Source: Bradyrhizobium algeriense
GTDB lineage: Bacteria; Pseudomonadota; Alphaproteobacteria; Rhizobiales; Xanthobacteraceae
DNA length: 64,000 nt
Reading direction: 5' to 3'
Assembly: GCF_003062295.1 (NCBI RefSeq)
Contig: NZ_PYCN01000001.1
Location: forward strand, 392,001-456,000
In this document: positions 8,048 to 17,329 of the stretch, one piece after another
How the letters are laid out: each line of letters opens with the position of its first letter
Numbering within the stretch: the first letter of the stretch is position 1
Notes under the pieces: generated by a model
Told to the model about the DNA's origin: nothing
What the model saw: the letters and a program-made list of their open reading frames with translations, nothing else
The model's database searches: none
Position numbers and translations under genes: made by a program

Positions 8048-9361
8048 ATGGACCTGAAAGAGATCATCGAGTTCTTGCACGCCAGCGCGCGCTCGCTCGG
8101 CGCCGAGGTCACCTCGCCCTGGTTCTATCTGCAATTTGGCCTGATCCTCACCGCCGGCGGCATTGCCTGGGCTAGCGAGGCATCCATTCGCGCCCGCGTC
8201 GACATGACCTCGCTTGTGATGCGTTGGCCGGTAGCGCTGCGCCGGTTCGCCCACGTTCTGGTCGGCAGCACCTCCACCGTCGTGTTCGCCATCCTGGTGA
8301 TCGTGGAGCGCTTCGTGATGGTCCACTCGACCTGGCCGAGCCGCAGCTATTTGCTGGCGGTTTCCGCCAAGCTTGCGGTGGCCTGGCTCGTGATCCGGCT
8401 GGTGACGTCGGTCATTCGCAACGAGTTCATCGTCAGGCTGGTGTCGCTGTCGGCCTGGCTGGTGGCAGCTCTCAGTGTCATCGGCCAGCTCGAGCCGACG
8501 CTGCAGTTGCTGGATTCGGATTCCGTCTCGATCGTTCTCGGCGGCTTGCGGCTGACGCCGCTGGTGCTGATCAAGCTCGGCGCGCTCCTGATCCTGGCGC
8601 TATGGCTGACCAACATCGCCAGCAATTTCATTGAAAGCCGGATCAACCGCTCCGCCGACCTCACCCCGTCCATCCAGGTGCTGCTGGTCAAGATGATCCG
8701 GATGGGACTGCTGACGGTCGCCGTCATCGTCGCGCTCGGCGCCGTCGGCATCAACCTTTCGGCGCTGGCGGTGTTTTCCGGCGCGGTCGGCGTCGGTATC
8801 GGTATCGGCCTGCAGAAGATCGTCGCCAATTTCATCTCAGGGATCATCCTGCTGGCGGACAAATCGGTGAAACCCGGCGATCTCGTCACCATCGGCGACA
8901 GCTCGGGCCGGATCAGCGCGATGAAGACACGCTACATCTCGGTCGCCGCCGGCGACGGCCGCGAGTTCCTGATCCCGAACGAGGATCTGGTGACGCAGAA
9001 GGTCGTGAACTGGACCTATACCGACAAGAACACGCTGGTGAAGGTGCTGTTCAGCACCAATTACGACGCCGATCCCCGCCTCGTCTGCAAGCTGGCGATC
9101 GAGATCGCGGCGGCCGCCCCGCGCGCCATCAAGAACAAGCCGCCGAATTGCATCCTGACCGAATTCGCCGAGGCCGGCATGAAGTTTTCGCTGACCTTCT
9201 GGATCGCCGACCCTGATGGCATGGACAACGTAAAGAGCGAGGTGATGCTGGCGCTGTGGGACGCCTTCAAGCGCGAGGGGATCCGTGTTCCCTATCCGGT
9301 CCGCGAAATCCGCGTCCGCGGTGCGCTGCCGGTCGAGCAGGTGGTGGAAGTTTCCGGCTAG
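8048..9361 (+). CDS. MscS-family mechanosensitive channel
   Basis: 437 residues from the ATG at 8048 (the frame can be opened at a TTG at 8009). Several N-terminal membrane segments precede the MscS pore helix and beta domain: LSALAVFSGAVGVGIGIGLQ, then NFISGIILLADKSVKPGD, VTIGDSSGRISAMKTRY and REFLIPNEDLVTQKVVNWT. The C-terminal alpha/beta part (FSTNYDADPRLVCKLAIE) is also typical. It opens under membrane tension to release solutes in hypo-osmotic shock. Divergent from the antiporter, so both ion-homeostasis genes share a 237-bp control region. Confidence 0.92.
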   Translation: MDLKEIIEFLHASARSLGAEVTSPWFYLQFGLILTAGGIAWASEASIRARVDMTSLVMRWPVALRRFAHVLVGSTSTVVFAILVIVERFVMVHSTWPSRSYLLAVSAKLAVAWLVIRLVTSVIRNEFIVRLVSLSAWLVAALSVIGQLEPTLQLLDSDSVSIVLGGLRLTPLVLIKLGALLILALWLTNIASNFIESRINRSADLTPSIQVLLVKMIRMGLLTVAVIVALGAVGINLSALAVFSGAVGVGIGIGLQKIVANFISGIILLADKSVKPGDLVTIGDSSGRISAMKTRYISVAAGDGREFLIPNEDLVTQKVVNWTYTDKNTLVKVLFSTNYDADPRLVCKLAIEIAAAAPRAIKNKPPNCILTEFAEAGMKFSLTFWIADPDGMDNVKSEVMLALWDAFKREGIRVPYPVREIRVRGALPVEQVVEVSG

Positions 9362-9392
9362 ATGCAAGTCTTTTTTGATGCAAGTCTTTTTA
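9361..9392. repeat. 16-bp tandem duplication
   Basis: GATGCAAGTCTTTTTT occurs at 9361-9376 and is repeated as GATGCAAGTCTTTTTA at 9377-9392, directly after the mscS stop codon. Probably a slippage duplication. Confidence 0.8.
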
Positions 9393-9493
9393 GAGTCTCC
9401 GGCACCTTAACCTCGACTTGCCGCAGACCGCTCCGATCACTAAATTAGCCCATTAAACCAATCGTTCCCGTTCCTCCGAAGCATGACCGCCCC

Positions 9494-10318
9494 ATGAGCT
9501 ATATTGAAGCGTCTGACACCTCCTTGCGAAAAACCGGCCAGATCAAACTGCATGGCGCGAGCGGATTCGCCGGCATGCGCAAGGCGGGCGCGCTGGTCGC
9601 AAAATGCCTCGACGAACTCACCGACATCGTCAAGGCGGGCGTCCCGACCTCCCGGATCGACGAATTCGTCCGCGACTTCGCCTTCAACCATGGCGCCTAT
9701 CCGGCGACACTGATGTACCGCGGCTACCGCTATTCGACCTGCACCTCGATCAATCACGTGGTCTGCCACGGCATGCCCGGCGACCGCGCGCTGAAGGAAG
9801 GCGACATCGTCAATGTCGACGTCACCTTCATCGTCGAAGGCTGGTACGGCGATTCCAGCCGCATGTATGTGATCGGCCCGATCGCCCGCAAGGCCGAGCG
9901 GCTGATCGAGGTCACCTATGAGGCCATGATGCGCGGCATCGCCGCGGTGAAGCCCGGCGCCACCACCGGCGACATCGGCCACGCCATCCAGAGTTTCGTC
10001 GAGCCGCAGGGCATGAGCGTGGTGCGCGATTTCTGCGGCCATGGGCTGGGACGCATGTTCCATGACGAGCCGAACATCATCCATATCGGCCGGCCCGGCG
10101 AGGGCGTGATGCTGAAGCCCGGCATGTTCTTCACCATCGAGCCGATGATCAATCTCGGCAAGCCGCATGTAAAAATCCTGTCCGACGGCTGGACCGCGGT
10201 GACGCGCGACCGTTCGCTGTCGGCACAGTTCGAGCATTCGGTCGGCGTGACCGCGACCGGCGTCGAAATCTTCACGCTGTCGCAACGCAACGGCGAGAAG
10301 CCGCTGACTCCGGCATAG
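9494..10318 (+). CDS. map: Methionine aminopeptidase, type I
   Basis: 274 residues. Removes the initiator methionine from new proteins in the cytosol. The five metal ligands are in place: the two Asp in GDIVNVDVTFIVEGWYGDSS, the His in GHGLGRMFHDEP, and the two Glu in FFTIEPMINLG and FEHSVGVT. The catalytic His is in NHVVCHGMPG. Length and motif order match type I enzymes without an N-terminal extension. The Shine-Dalgarno is weak, but an ATG 12 bases upstream is out of frame with an immediate stop. Confidence 0.96.
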   Translation: MSYIEASDTSLRKTGQIKLHGASGFAGMRKAGALVAKCLDELTDIVKAGVPTSRIDEFVRDFAFNHGAYPATLMYRGYRYSTCTSINHVVCHGMPGDRALKEGDIVNVDVTFIVEGWYGDSSRMYVIGPIARKAERLIEVTYEAMMRGIAAVKPGATTGDIGHAIQSFVEPQGMSVVRDFCGHGLGRMFHDEPNIIHIGRPGEGVMLKPGMFFTIEPMINLGKPHVKILSDGWTAVTRDRSLSAQFEHSVGVTATGVEIFTLSQRNGEKPLTPA

Positions 10319-10321
10319 TTG

Positions 10322-10347
10322 GGCTCCGGCATAATTGGACCGGAGCC
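10322..10347. terminator. Hairpin after map
   Basis: GGCTCCGG (10322-10329) pairs with CCGGAGCC (10340-10347). No T-run follows, so it may act as a bidirectional stop between map and the convergent DUF3616 gene only weakly. Confidence 0.45.
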
Positions 10348-10416
10348 TGGCTCCACCCCGGACGATTCAGTTATTGGTAACCGCACGGGTTCGCAGGCAG
10401 GGCCGCGCGAGCAAAC

Positions 10417-11535
10417 TCATCGCGGCTTGTTGCGCGCGGGAATCGAAACATTGGCCAGGTGCGGCGCGCCGTTCGGAAGGCTGTCGAACAAGATCACAAT
10501 CTGCGCCTTGTCCCCCGTCATATCGAGAACCGTCACGCCCTCGGCCTTGCCTGTTTTCATCTCGCCGTCGACTTGCCCTGTCACCGCCGCGAGCGGCCCG
10601 ATCCGCGTCACCTTGTCTTTGGCCGGATCGACGACAAAGAGCTTGAACGGGACTTCCGGCCCATGGGCCGCGCCGGCGACGACGAGCAGACGCTTGTCGG
10701 GCAATGGCGCGAGGTCGCGGATTCCCAGCCCATCAAGATCGATCGGAACGACTTCGGGCTTGGCTTTGCTTCGTTTATTTCCGGCCTTGAACAGGTCGGC
10801 GATATCGCCGGATACCAGATAAGCGGTTTTGTTCTTGCGCACAGGTCCCCGCAAGCCGAACCAGATCGTGTCGCCCTGCACCGCGACGCCTTCGATGTTC
10901 AATCCGTCAGCGGATTCCAGATCCTTGCCGAAAAATGCCGCCGCCTTGCCGGCGCGTTGCAACAGATCCGAGACGCGATAGGTGGTCTCAACCGCTTGCG
11001 CGAAGTTTTCGCGCGCCAGCGGCCTGCCGGCGCGATCGACCGGTTGTCCCTGCCGATCGACCCGCACCCGCGCGAGGATAAAGGAAGACAGCCGGAACTT
11101 GCCTCTGGAGCGTCCGCATCCGTGCGAACCGACGACGTAAAAATAGGGCTCGGCATAAGCGACCCCTTCACCGTCCAGATCCCTAAAATCATCCGCTTTC
11201 TCGCAGGTCTCATCCGGTGGGCGTCCGAACGTCCGTGAGTCCGGCGCGCTGCCGATCAACGGCACAGGGTCTCCGACGACCATGCGATCGTCCTGGATCG
11301 TGGCGAACTGCGCGTTCTTGTTCTCGTCGTTGACCAGCAGGCACTTTCGCGGCGTGCCTTCCGGCAGGCAAGCCATCCCGCTGATGTCGGTCGCGGCCGC
11401 GCCTTCACTGACCGCAAAGTCACCCCGGATCGTTATTCGCTTGAGAGGGATGGACGAGGTCTGTTGCGCCTCAGAGCTGCCACCAATGCAGCCCAGCAAG
11501 CCCATGGTGACGAGGGCGAAACGTACCGAACGCAT
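10417..11535 (-). CDS. DUF3616-type exported protein
   Basis: 372 residues from the ATG at 11535, which follows GAGGAAAGAGAA; the frame extends upstream without a good start. Signal peptide (MRSVRFALVTMGLLGCIGGSSEAQ). The mature part has repeated blade-like strands (DISGMACLPEGTPRKCLLVND, RDLDGEGVAYAEPYFYVVGS, LNIEGVAVQGDTIWFGLRG, IRDLAPLPDKRLLVVAG, KAEGVTVLDM), consistent with a beta-propeller of the DUF3616 family. Periplasmic role unknown. Divergent from another propeller gene at 11624, so the two may be co-regulated. Confidence 0.78.
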   Translation of the reverse strand: MRSVRFALVTMGLLGCIGGSSEAQQTSSIPLKRITIRGDFAVSEGAAATDISGMACLPEGTPRKCLLVNDENKNAQFATIQDDRMVVGDPVPLIGSAPDSRTFGRPPDETCEKADDFRDLDGEGVAYAEPYFYVVGSHGCGRSRGKFRLSSFILARVRVDRQGQPVDRAGRPLARENFAQAVETTYRVSDLLQRAGKAAAFFGKDLESADGLNIEGVAVQGDTIWFGLRGPVRKNKTAYLVSGDIADLFKAGNKRSKAKPEVVPIDLDGLGIRDLAPLPDKRLLVVAGAAHGPEVPFKLFVVDPAKDKVTRIGPLAAVTGQVDGEMKTGKAEGVTVLDMTGDKAQIVILFDSLPNGAPHLANVSIPARNKPR

Positions 11536-11623
11536 TTCTCTTTCCTCAAGACAAGCGTGCCGATAAAATGCACTGCAACCCATCATTGCATCCGTCACAA
11601 TTCGTTGCAACAGGGAGCTGACG

Positions 11624-12598
11624 GTGACGACGATAGAACGGGGAGCGAAACTTGTTGCGACCTACCTCATCGCATGCGCCGCTTTCTTCGCAGGCCAAGG
11701 CAACGCGGCCGAGGACCCCCTGTTCGTAAGCAAGAGGATCACGCCGCAGGGCGAGTATACTCCCGGCATCGAAGGTCCCGCGGTCGACGCATCCGGCAAC
11801 CTCTACGTTGTCAATTTTCAACAGAGCGGCAGTATCGGCAAGGTCGCGGCGGGCGCCTCGCAATCCCAGCTCTTCGCATTGCTTCCTGTGGGCAGCATCG
11901 GTAACGGCATTCGTTTCGATCGCGGCGGGCGGATGTACGTCGCTGATTTCAAGAAGCACAATGTCTGGGTCATTGAACGCGGCGAAACCACGCCGCAGGT
12001 CTATTTTCATTCCGATCGGTTCAATCAGCCAAACGACCTGGCGATCGCGGCGGACGGTACGCTCTATGCCAGCGACCCGCAATTTGCATCGCCCGCGGGC
12101 GGCCAGATCTGGCGCATTACCCGCGGCGCGGACGGCAAGGGTCGCGGCGAAGTGATGTCCAGCACAAGGCGCCTCGGCGTGACCAACGGGATCGATCTGA
12201 GCCCGGACGGCGCGACGCTTTACGTCAGCGAGTCGAATTCGCGGCAGGTATGGGCCTATCGCCTCGACGGCAACAAATTGCTCGACCCGCGGCTGGTCAG
12301 GGGTTTTGCGGATTTCGAGGTCGACGGCCTGCGTACCGACGTCGACGGCCGGATTTATCTCGCGCGGCTTTCGGCCGGTAAAATCGCCATCATCGGCGCC
12401 GATGGATCGCTCCAGCGCGAGGTGCCCCTGAACGGAAAACAGCCGACCAACCTCACCTTTGGCGGTCCTGACGGCAAAACCGTATTCGTGACCCAGAAGG
12501 AAGGCCGCTTCATCGAGGCGTTCCGCGTCGACCGCCCTGGCCGCGAGCCATGCCTGCAAGTGCCCGGTAGGTGCCGAGACGCGGACAGCCGCCGCTAG
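11624..12598 (+). CDS. SMP-30/gluconolactonase-like beta-propeller protein, exported
   Basis: 324 residues from a GTG at 11624 with GGGAG 8 bases upstream. Signal peptide (GAKLVATYLIACAAFFAGQGNA). The mature protein has SMP-30 type blades: PGIEGPAVDASGNLYVVNF, GNGIRFDRGGRMYVADF, NQPNDLAIAADGTLYASD, VTNGIDLSPDGATLYVSES and PTNLTFGGPDGKTVFVT. Members hydrolyse sugar lactones or related esters with a bound divalent metal; the substrate here is unknown. The last 20 residues run toward a repeat element and may be shifted from the ancestral end. Confidence 0.82.
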   Translation: MTTIERGAKLVATYLIACAAFFAGQGNAAEDPLFVSKRITPQGEYTPGIEGPAVDASGNLYVVNFQQSGSIGKVAAGASQSQLFALLPVGSIGNGIRFDRGGRMYVADFKKHNVWVIERGETTPQVYFHSDRFNQPNDLAIAADGTLYASDPQFASPAGGQIWRITRGADGKGRGEVMSSTRRLGVTNGIDLSPDGATLYVSESNSRQVWAYRLDGNKLLDPRLVRGFADFEVDGLRTDVDGRIYLARLSAGKIAIIGADGSLQREVPLNGKQPTNLTFGGPDGKTVFVTQKEGRFIEAFRVDRPGREPCLQVPGRCRDADSRR

Positions 12599-12599
12599 C

Positions 12600-12687
12600 G
12601 TAGCCCGGGTGGAGCGCAGCGTAACCCGGGGATCCAACACGTGGACAGGCCGGCCCCGGATTGCGCTTCGCTCCATCCGGGCTACGA
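12600..12687. repeat. Intergenic palindromic repeat (family B)
   Basis: GTAGCCCGGGTGGAGCGCAG at the left is matched in reverse by CTTCGCTCCATCCGGGCTAC at the right. The same family recurs at 49378-49461. The rest of the 225-bp gap before the next gene shows nothing else. Confidence 0.75.
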
Positions 12688-12823
12688 AACTCCCGCCGCC
12701 CGCCTGTCATTGAGCCGGAATCGCACCGGAATATCCTGGGTTGTGCGGGGTAGCATGTAGCGTGAGCCCTTCGGAACAGAAGGGCCAGGCGGGCTTAAGG
12801 ATCAACAAAAGGGAGCAAGGGCA

Positions 12824-13783
12824 ATGTTCGAGATTTCACGTCGCGATCTGGTCCTCGGGAGCACGGGGGCAGCGCTCGTTTTCGGCCTCAAGGGACCGGT
12901 TTCATTCATCGGCGCGGCGCATGCGCAGCGCGCCGCGGACAGCCTCAAATACAAGGTCGGCGACATCGAGGTCTTCAGCCTGCATGACGGCAGCATCGAG
13001 CGGGTTCTGGCTGACGGCTTCGTCAAGAACGCCTCGCTCGACGACGTCAAGAAGGCTTTGACCGCCAGCGGGATCGGCCCGGACAAGTTCGATAACCCGT
13101 TCACGGTCACCGCGATCCGGACCGGCGGCAAGGTCGTGCTGTTCGACACCGGCTTCGGCGGCAACGGCCCGCCGACGGTCGGCAAGCTCGCCGACAACAT
13201 GAAGGCGGCCGGCCTCGACCCGGCGGCCGTCTCCACGGTGGTGATCTCGCATTTCCACCCCGATCACATCTCGGGCCTGTGGGTGAAAGAGACCAATGCG
13301 CAGGTGTTTCCGAATGCGGAAATCCTGATGCCCGAGGTGGAATACAAGTTCTGGAACGACCCGGCGCTGGTGGAGAAGCTCCCGGAGGCTGCCCGCGGCA
13401 ATGTGCGGCGCATTCAGTCCACCTTCCCGACCTGGAAGAACATCAAGCAATATGCCGACGGCGCCGAACTGGTCCCCGGCGTGCGCGCCATTGCCACGCC
13501 CGGCCACACCGTCGGCCACATGTCCTTCCTGGTAGCATCGGGTGGGCAGCAGCTGTTCATCCAGAGCGACGTCACCGGTATCCATCAGTTGTTCGTCAAG
13601 AATCCCGGCTGGTTCTCGATGTTCGACACGGATGGCCCGAAGGCGGAAGCCACGCGGCGCGCGTTCTTCGATCGCGTCATTGCCGAAAAGGGCATGATCG
13701 CCGGCTATCATTTCGGTTTCCCGAACGTCGGCACGCTGTCGAAGGACGGCAACGGCTATGCGTTCGCAGCCGTGAAGGCCTGA
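12824..13783 (+). CDS. Tat-exported MBL-fold metallo-hydrolase
   Basis: 319 residues. N-terminus MFEISRRDLVLGSTGAALVF carries a twin-arginine SRRDLVLG signal, with cleavage likely after GAAHAQ, so the enzyme is folded before export to the periplasm. Metallo-beta-lactamase motifs follow in order: ISHFHPDHISG (HxHxDH), ATPGHTVGHMSF, QSDVTG and a late YHFGFP His. The fold binds two metal ions and hydrolyses lactones, thioesters or similar bonds. Substrate unknown. Followed by a clear terminator. Confidence 0.9.
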   Translation: MFEISRRDLVLGSTGAALVFGLKGPVSFIGAAHAQRAADSLKYKVGDIEVFSLHDGSIERVLADGFVKNASLDDVKKALTASGIGPDKFDNPFTVTAIRTGGKVVLFDTGFGGNGPPTVGKLADNMKAAGLDPAAVSTVVISHFHPDHISGLWVKETNAQVFPNAEILMPEVEYKFWNDPALVEKLPEAARGNVRRIQSTFPTWKNIKQYADGAELVPGVRAIATPGHTVGHMSFLVASGGQQLFIQSDVTGIHQLFVKNPGWFSMFDTDGPKAEATRRAFFDRVIAEKGMIAGYHFGFPNVGTLSKDGNGYAFAAVKA

Positions 13784-13808
13784 TAGCGCGGCCGGTTTGA
13801 AACTACCG

Positions 13809-13838
13809 AAGGCGCCGTGCTTCGCGCGGCGCCTTTTC
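13809..13838 (+). terminator. Rho-independent terminator
   Basis: AAGGCGCCG (13809-13817) pairs with CGGCGCCTT (13827-13835) followed by TTCC. It closes the metallo-hydrolase transcript. Confidence 0.8.
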
Positions 13839-13873
13839 CTCTATCCGAAATCGAACGCTCTATCTTTTTGTTT

Positions 13874-13923
13874 GAGCATGATCTTTTCGGAAAAACCGGT
13901 GTCCACTTTTCCGGATCATGCTC
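13874..13923. repeat. GAGCATGATC palindromic repeat, copy 1
   Basis: GAGCATGATC (13874-13883) and GATCATGCTC (13914-13923) enclose TTTTCGG, an ACCGG centre and CCACTTTTCCG. A near-identical element sits at 23430-23478. This is a well-known type of dispersed Rhizobiales repeat. Confidence 0.8.
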
Positions 13924-13978
13924 TGGCCTGACACTTCAGAGTTGCAAAAGCTGACCAGCACGGCAATTGTTAGTGCCG

Positions 13979-14692
13979 ATGCCCGCCAAGACCAGTGATA
14001 CACCAGATCAACCCACCGAGACGCCGCATTATCACGGCCACCGTGAACGGCTGCGCGAGCGGTTTTACAGTGCCGGGCCGGAGGCGCTGAGCGACTATGA
14101 ATTGCTGGAGATGGCGCTGTTTCCCGCTTTGCCCCGGCGCGACACCAAGCCGCTGGCGAAAGCGCTGTTGAAAAAATTCGGCTCGTTCGCCGAAGTCATT
14201 CATGCGCCGGTCGCCCGCCTGCGCGAGATCGATGGCATCGGCGAGGCCTCGATCCACCAGATCAAGCTGCTCGCCGCGGCGGCGAGCCGGGTGGCAAAGG
14301 GCGAGATCAAGCGCAAGATCGCGCTATCGTCCTGGAACGACGTGATCGAATACTGCCGGACCGGCATGGCGTTCGCCGACAAGGAGCAGTTTCGCCTGCT
14401 GTTCCTCGACAAACGCAACCAGTTGATCGCGGATGAAATTCAGCAGACCGGCACCGTCGACCACACCCCGGTCTATCCGCGCGAGGTGATCAAGCGCGCG
14501 CTCGAACTGTCGGCGACCGCGCTGATCCTGGTCCACAACCACCCCTCCGGCGATCCGACGCCCTCGCAGGCCGATATCCATATGACCAAGGCGATCGTCC
14601 AGATCGCCACCCCGCTCGGCATTTCCGTGCACGACCACATCATCGTCGGCAAGAACGGTCATTCGAGTTTGAAGGGGCTGAAGCTGATCTAG
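13979..14692 (+). CDS. radC: RadC/UPF0758 family JAB-domain protein
   Basis: 237 residues from the ATG at 13979; an upstream TTG at 13967 is less likely. N-terminal helix-hairpin-helix region ([37 protein letters not shown]) and a C-terminal JAB/MPN+ domain with the full metal motif EXnHxHPSGDPxPSxxD, seen in [16 protein letters not shown]. Despite the name, a DNA-repair role has been withdrawn for E. coli RadC and the peptidase activity is unproven. The last 77 bases recur at 23009-23085 and, within a longer broken copy, at 28213-28374. Confidence 0.93.
   Translation: MPAKTSDTPDQPTETPHYHGHRERLRERFYSAGPEALSDYELLEMALFPALPRRDTKPLAKALLKKFGSFAEVIHAPVARLREIDGIGEASIHQIKLLAAAASRVAKGEIKRKIALSSWNDVIEYCRTGMAFADKEQFRLLFLDKRNQLIADEIQQTGTVDHTPVYPREVIKRALELSATALILVHNHPSGDPTPSQADIHMTKAIVQIATPLGISVHDHIIVGKNGHSSLKGLKLI
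14616..14692 (+). repeat. radC 3'-end direct repeat, copy 1 (inside the intact gene)
   Basis: The final 77 bases of radC including TAG. They match 23009-23085 at 73 of 77 positions and stop matching exactly at the stop codon. The matching copies are in the same orientation and enclose an accessory block, the pattern left when an element integrates at a gene's 3' end. Confidence 0.85.
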
Positions 14693-14780
14693 GCCGTGAA
14701 CCCATAAATCTGCCGGACGGGCGGCTTGTGAGGTCCGCCGTGCCCCGATAGCCCATGACGTCCTGCGCGGAGCATTGCTG

Positions 14781-15731
14781 TTAACGCATGCGCCGTCGCC
14801 AATAGCTCGGCGTTTCACCGGTGAGCTTCCTGAACGCCGCGGCGAAGGCCGTCTGGGAGGCATAGCCAAGCGCCGCGGCGACCGAGACGACCGACTCGTC
14901 GGTGTCGCGCAGCATGTTCATGGCCTGCTCGAGGCGGTGCTGGCGCAGCCAGGCATGCGGCGAAAGCCCGGTGCTCTCCTTGAAGGCGCGACAGAAGTGG
15001 AAGCGCGACAGGCCGGCCTCTGAAGCGAGAGCCGCGAGCGAGACGTCCGCTTCGCTGTTCGAACGTAGGCGTTCGATGGCGCGGACCAGGACCTTCGGCG
15101 ACAGCCCACCCATGGTCGGCTGGGACACCGTTGGTAAGCCAGTGTGCGCAGCCAGGAGGCGCGTGGCTAGGAGGTCTGTCAGCTGCTGCCTGAACAGCGT
15201 ATCCAGGGCCCCATTGCCCTCCAGGACATCGGCCGCGCTCAGGAGCAATCGGGATGTAATGGGATCGGGATGCGCCGTTCGCTCCAGGAGATCGATTGGT
15301 GTGGCCGTATCGGCCTCGCGGGCAACGCGCTCAAGCGTTGTGTGCGGAAGATAGAGCTGAACGACATCAACAGGTTTCGGAATATCCCATCGGGAGCTTG
15401 ATCCTTCCGGAATGATTATCACAGCCCCGCGACGAAACGTTCCAATCGCAACCGATCTTCCTGACCGCCGCTCCATGCGCTGCATCATACCGTTGTAAGC
15501 CATGATGACGTGATGGGCCATTGGCGCGACGACGTCGTGCAATGGGTCATGTTTCCAGTGGGCGATGCCGCCACCGGAGGAATCCAAAGCTATGTGAGAT
15601 GGTGTGGTCCCGAGCACGCGTGCCATCTCCGCATCGGGACGCCCCTCGGCAACGGACACGCCGCTCTGACGGGCCTCAGATGCGGCTGACGGGTGCTCCT
15701 GCAACGGATCGCGCAGGATCGGCTTACTCAT
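14781..15731 (-). CDS. AraC-family transcriptional regulator
   Basis: 316 residues. The C-terminal 100 residues hold both AraC helix-turn-helix units: ADVSLAALASEAGLSRFHFCR and VVSVAAALGYASQTAFAAAFR, ending with the signature FRKLTGETPSYWRRR. The N-terminal 200 residues should be a cupin-like sensor (RRGAVIIIPEGSSSRWDI). The gene is divergent from the chloroperoxidase-like hydrolase at 16076, its most likely target. Ligand unknown. Confidence 0.92.
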   Translation of the reverse strand: MSKPILRDPLQEHPSAASEARQSGVSVAEGRPDAEMARVLGTTPSHIALDSSGGGIAHWKHDPLHDVVAPMAHHVIMAYNGMMQRMERRSGRSVAIGTFRRGAVIIIPEGSSSRWDIPKPVDVVQLYLPHTTLERVAREADTATPIDLLERTAHPDPITSRLLLSAADVLEGNGALDTLFRQQLTDLLATRLLAAHTGLPTVSQPTMGGLSPKVLVRAIERLRSNSEADVSLAALASEAGLSRFHFCRAFKESTGLSPHAWLRQHRLEQAMNMLRDTDESVVSVAAALGYASQTAFAAAFRKLTGETPSYWRRRMR

Positions 15732-16075
15732 GATCCAAAACCAAAGCTGCGGTGGCGATGGAGCCCTCGCCGCGAAGGCGCGAGCAAGTAGGTGGGGCGG
15801 TCGCTGATCTGATGGCGGAATCTACCTCAGCAAACTCCTCACGTAAACCATCTGACGGAAGTGTGATCCATCCGCCACGGTGTAGCGGAAGAACACATAA
15901 TTGGCCGAGCTATCCGCAGAATTTGCGAACCCCGAGCGATTGGCGGAGGCGCAGGCGTTAGCAGCAATCGCTCTATAGCGACGGCAATCGCTCTGGGGCA
16001 GCGGCACGCCAGGTTCGCTAGAGATCGTCGTGCCCACGCTGAGAGGGCGACACACGAACTCAAGGGACCGATCCT
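15732..16075. promoter_or_regulatory. Divergent control region between araC-type gene and hydrolase
   Basis: 344 bp without a gene and visibly less GC-rich than its neighbours. It holds a direct repeat GCAATCGCTCT at 15964-15974 and 15984-15994, 20 bp apart, the spacing expected for AraC-family half-sites, about 80 bases before the hydrolase start. Confidence 0.45.
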
Positions 16076-16906
16076 ATGACCTCCGTCACCACCAACGATG
16101 GCGTCCAGATTTTCTATAAGGACTGGGGGCCGAAATCCGCCCAGCCGATCGTTTTTCACCACGGCTGGCCACTGACCGCCGACGACTGGGATAACCAGAT
16201 GCTCTTCTTCGTCAGCAAGGGTTACCGTGTGATCGCCCATGATCGCCGGGGTCATGGCCGTTCGATGCAGGTGAGTGACGGCCACGATATGGATCACTAC
16301 GCAGCCGATGTCGCGGCCGTCGTAGAGCACCTTGATCTTCGGAATGCCATTCACATCGGTCATTCCACGGGCGGCGGCGAGGCCACGCGCTACGTTGCAC
16401 GCCATGGCAGAAATCGCGTGGCGAAGCTGGTCCTGATCGGTGCGGTGCCGCCGCTGATGTTGAAGACGGAGGCCAATCCAGGTGGCTTGCCCATCGAAGT
16501 GTTCGACGGCCTACGCCAGCAGCTCGCTGCCAACAGGGCGCAGTTCTACAGCGACTTCGCGAGCGGTCCATTCTATGGCTATAACCGCCCGGGCGCAGAA
16601 GCATCGCAGGCCGTCATCTGGAATTGGTGGCGCCAAAGCATGATGGGCAGCGCCAAGGCCCACTATGATGGCATCAAGGCTTTCTCGGAAACGGACTTCA
16701 GCGAGGACCTGAAATGCATCACCCAGCCCACGCTCGTCCTGCATGGCGGTGACGATCAGATCGTACCCGTCGACGACTCCGCGCCCCTGTCGGCAAAGCT
16801 ACTGAAGCACAGCACACTAAAAATCTACGATCTTCTGCCGCACGGCCTGTGCACGACACATGCCGACGTCATCAACGCCGACATTCTTTCCTTCATCTCG
16901 GCCTAG
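16076..16906 (+). CDS. Alpha/beta hydrolase, non-haem chloroperoxidase type
   Basis: 276 residues. Order of motifs fits cofactor-free haloperoxidases and related esterases: oxyanion [18 protein letters not shown], the nucleophile elbow [10 protein letters not shown] (Ser), the acid in HGGDDQIVP (Asp) and a late His in [26 protein letters not shown] is a signature of this group. Likely cytosolic and likely activated by the divergent AraC protein. The true substrate is probably an ester; halogenation seen in the family is often a side reaction. Confidence 0.9.
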   Translation: MTSVTTNDGVQIFYKDWGPKSAQPIVFHHGWPLTADDWDNQMLFFVSKGYRVIAHDRRGHGRSMQVSDGHDMDHYAADVAAVVEHLDLRNAIHIGHSTGGGEATRYVARHGRNRVAKLVLIGAVPPLMLKTEANPGGLPIEVFDGLRQQLAANRAQFYSDFASGPFYGYNRPGAEASQAVIWNWWRQSMMGSAKAHYDGIKAFSETDFSEDLKCITQPTLVLHGGDDQIVPVDDSAPLSAKLLKHSTLKIYDLLPHGLCTTHADVINADILSFISA

Positions 16907-16938
16907 TCGGCGCCGATCAGGAACAGCGGGAGACAAAT

Positions 16939-17223
16939 ATGACCTGGAAGAGCCTCGCCAGCCTTGCAATCAAATCGCGACGCAGGGTCGTTGCCCCTGC
17001 CGTCTTCTACGGCCTCTCTCTGGCCGTTCGCTTCACTTCCGCGGCGGGCGAGGAGGTGGAAGTCGCGCCGCACTTCATGCAAACGCCGCACCCGCTGGTT
17101 TCGATGATGACCAGGGCTGGCTCCGGCCTTCCCTACCAGGATTGGAGTCCGAAGGCGTCTGCGCCGGCTGCTTCTCGATACGGCTGGCCGCTGAGTTCGC
17201 TGTCACACTGCATCGCGCCTTAA
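16939..17223 (+). pseudogene. Remnant of a second alpha/beta hydrolase
   Basis: A 94-codon frame with a good GGGAGACAAAT start signal. It opens with a basic/hydrophobic leader (SLASLAIKSRRRVVAPAVFYG) and then carries LPYQDWSPKASAPAASRYGWPLSS, which lines up with [22 protein letters not shown] of the preceding hydrolase. Everything after the oxyanion loop is missing, with no Ser, Asp or His triad. I read it as a decayed, truncated paralogue that once had an N-terminal signal; expression of a short product is possible. Confidence 0.55.
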
Positions 17224-17329
17224 GACCAGCATTCACTTCACCTCTCGTAGCGCCGTCGAACGCTGCCCTCAACGGAGCAGCGGCGGTAGCGCACAGACTT
17301 TCGACAAGTGCAAACCAAGGAGCAAACCC

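Noticed and set aside
15822..16055. A 77-codon reverse frame in the AraC-hydrolase gap
   Set aside because: No start signal, no recognisable motif, and it overlaps the probable regulatory sites.
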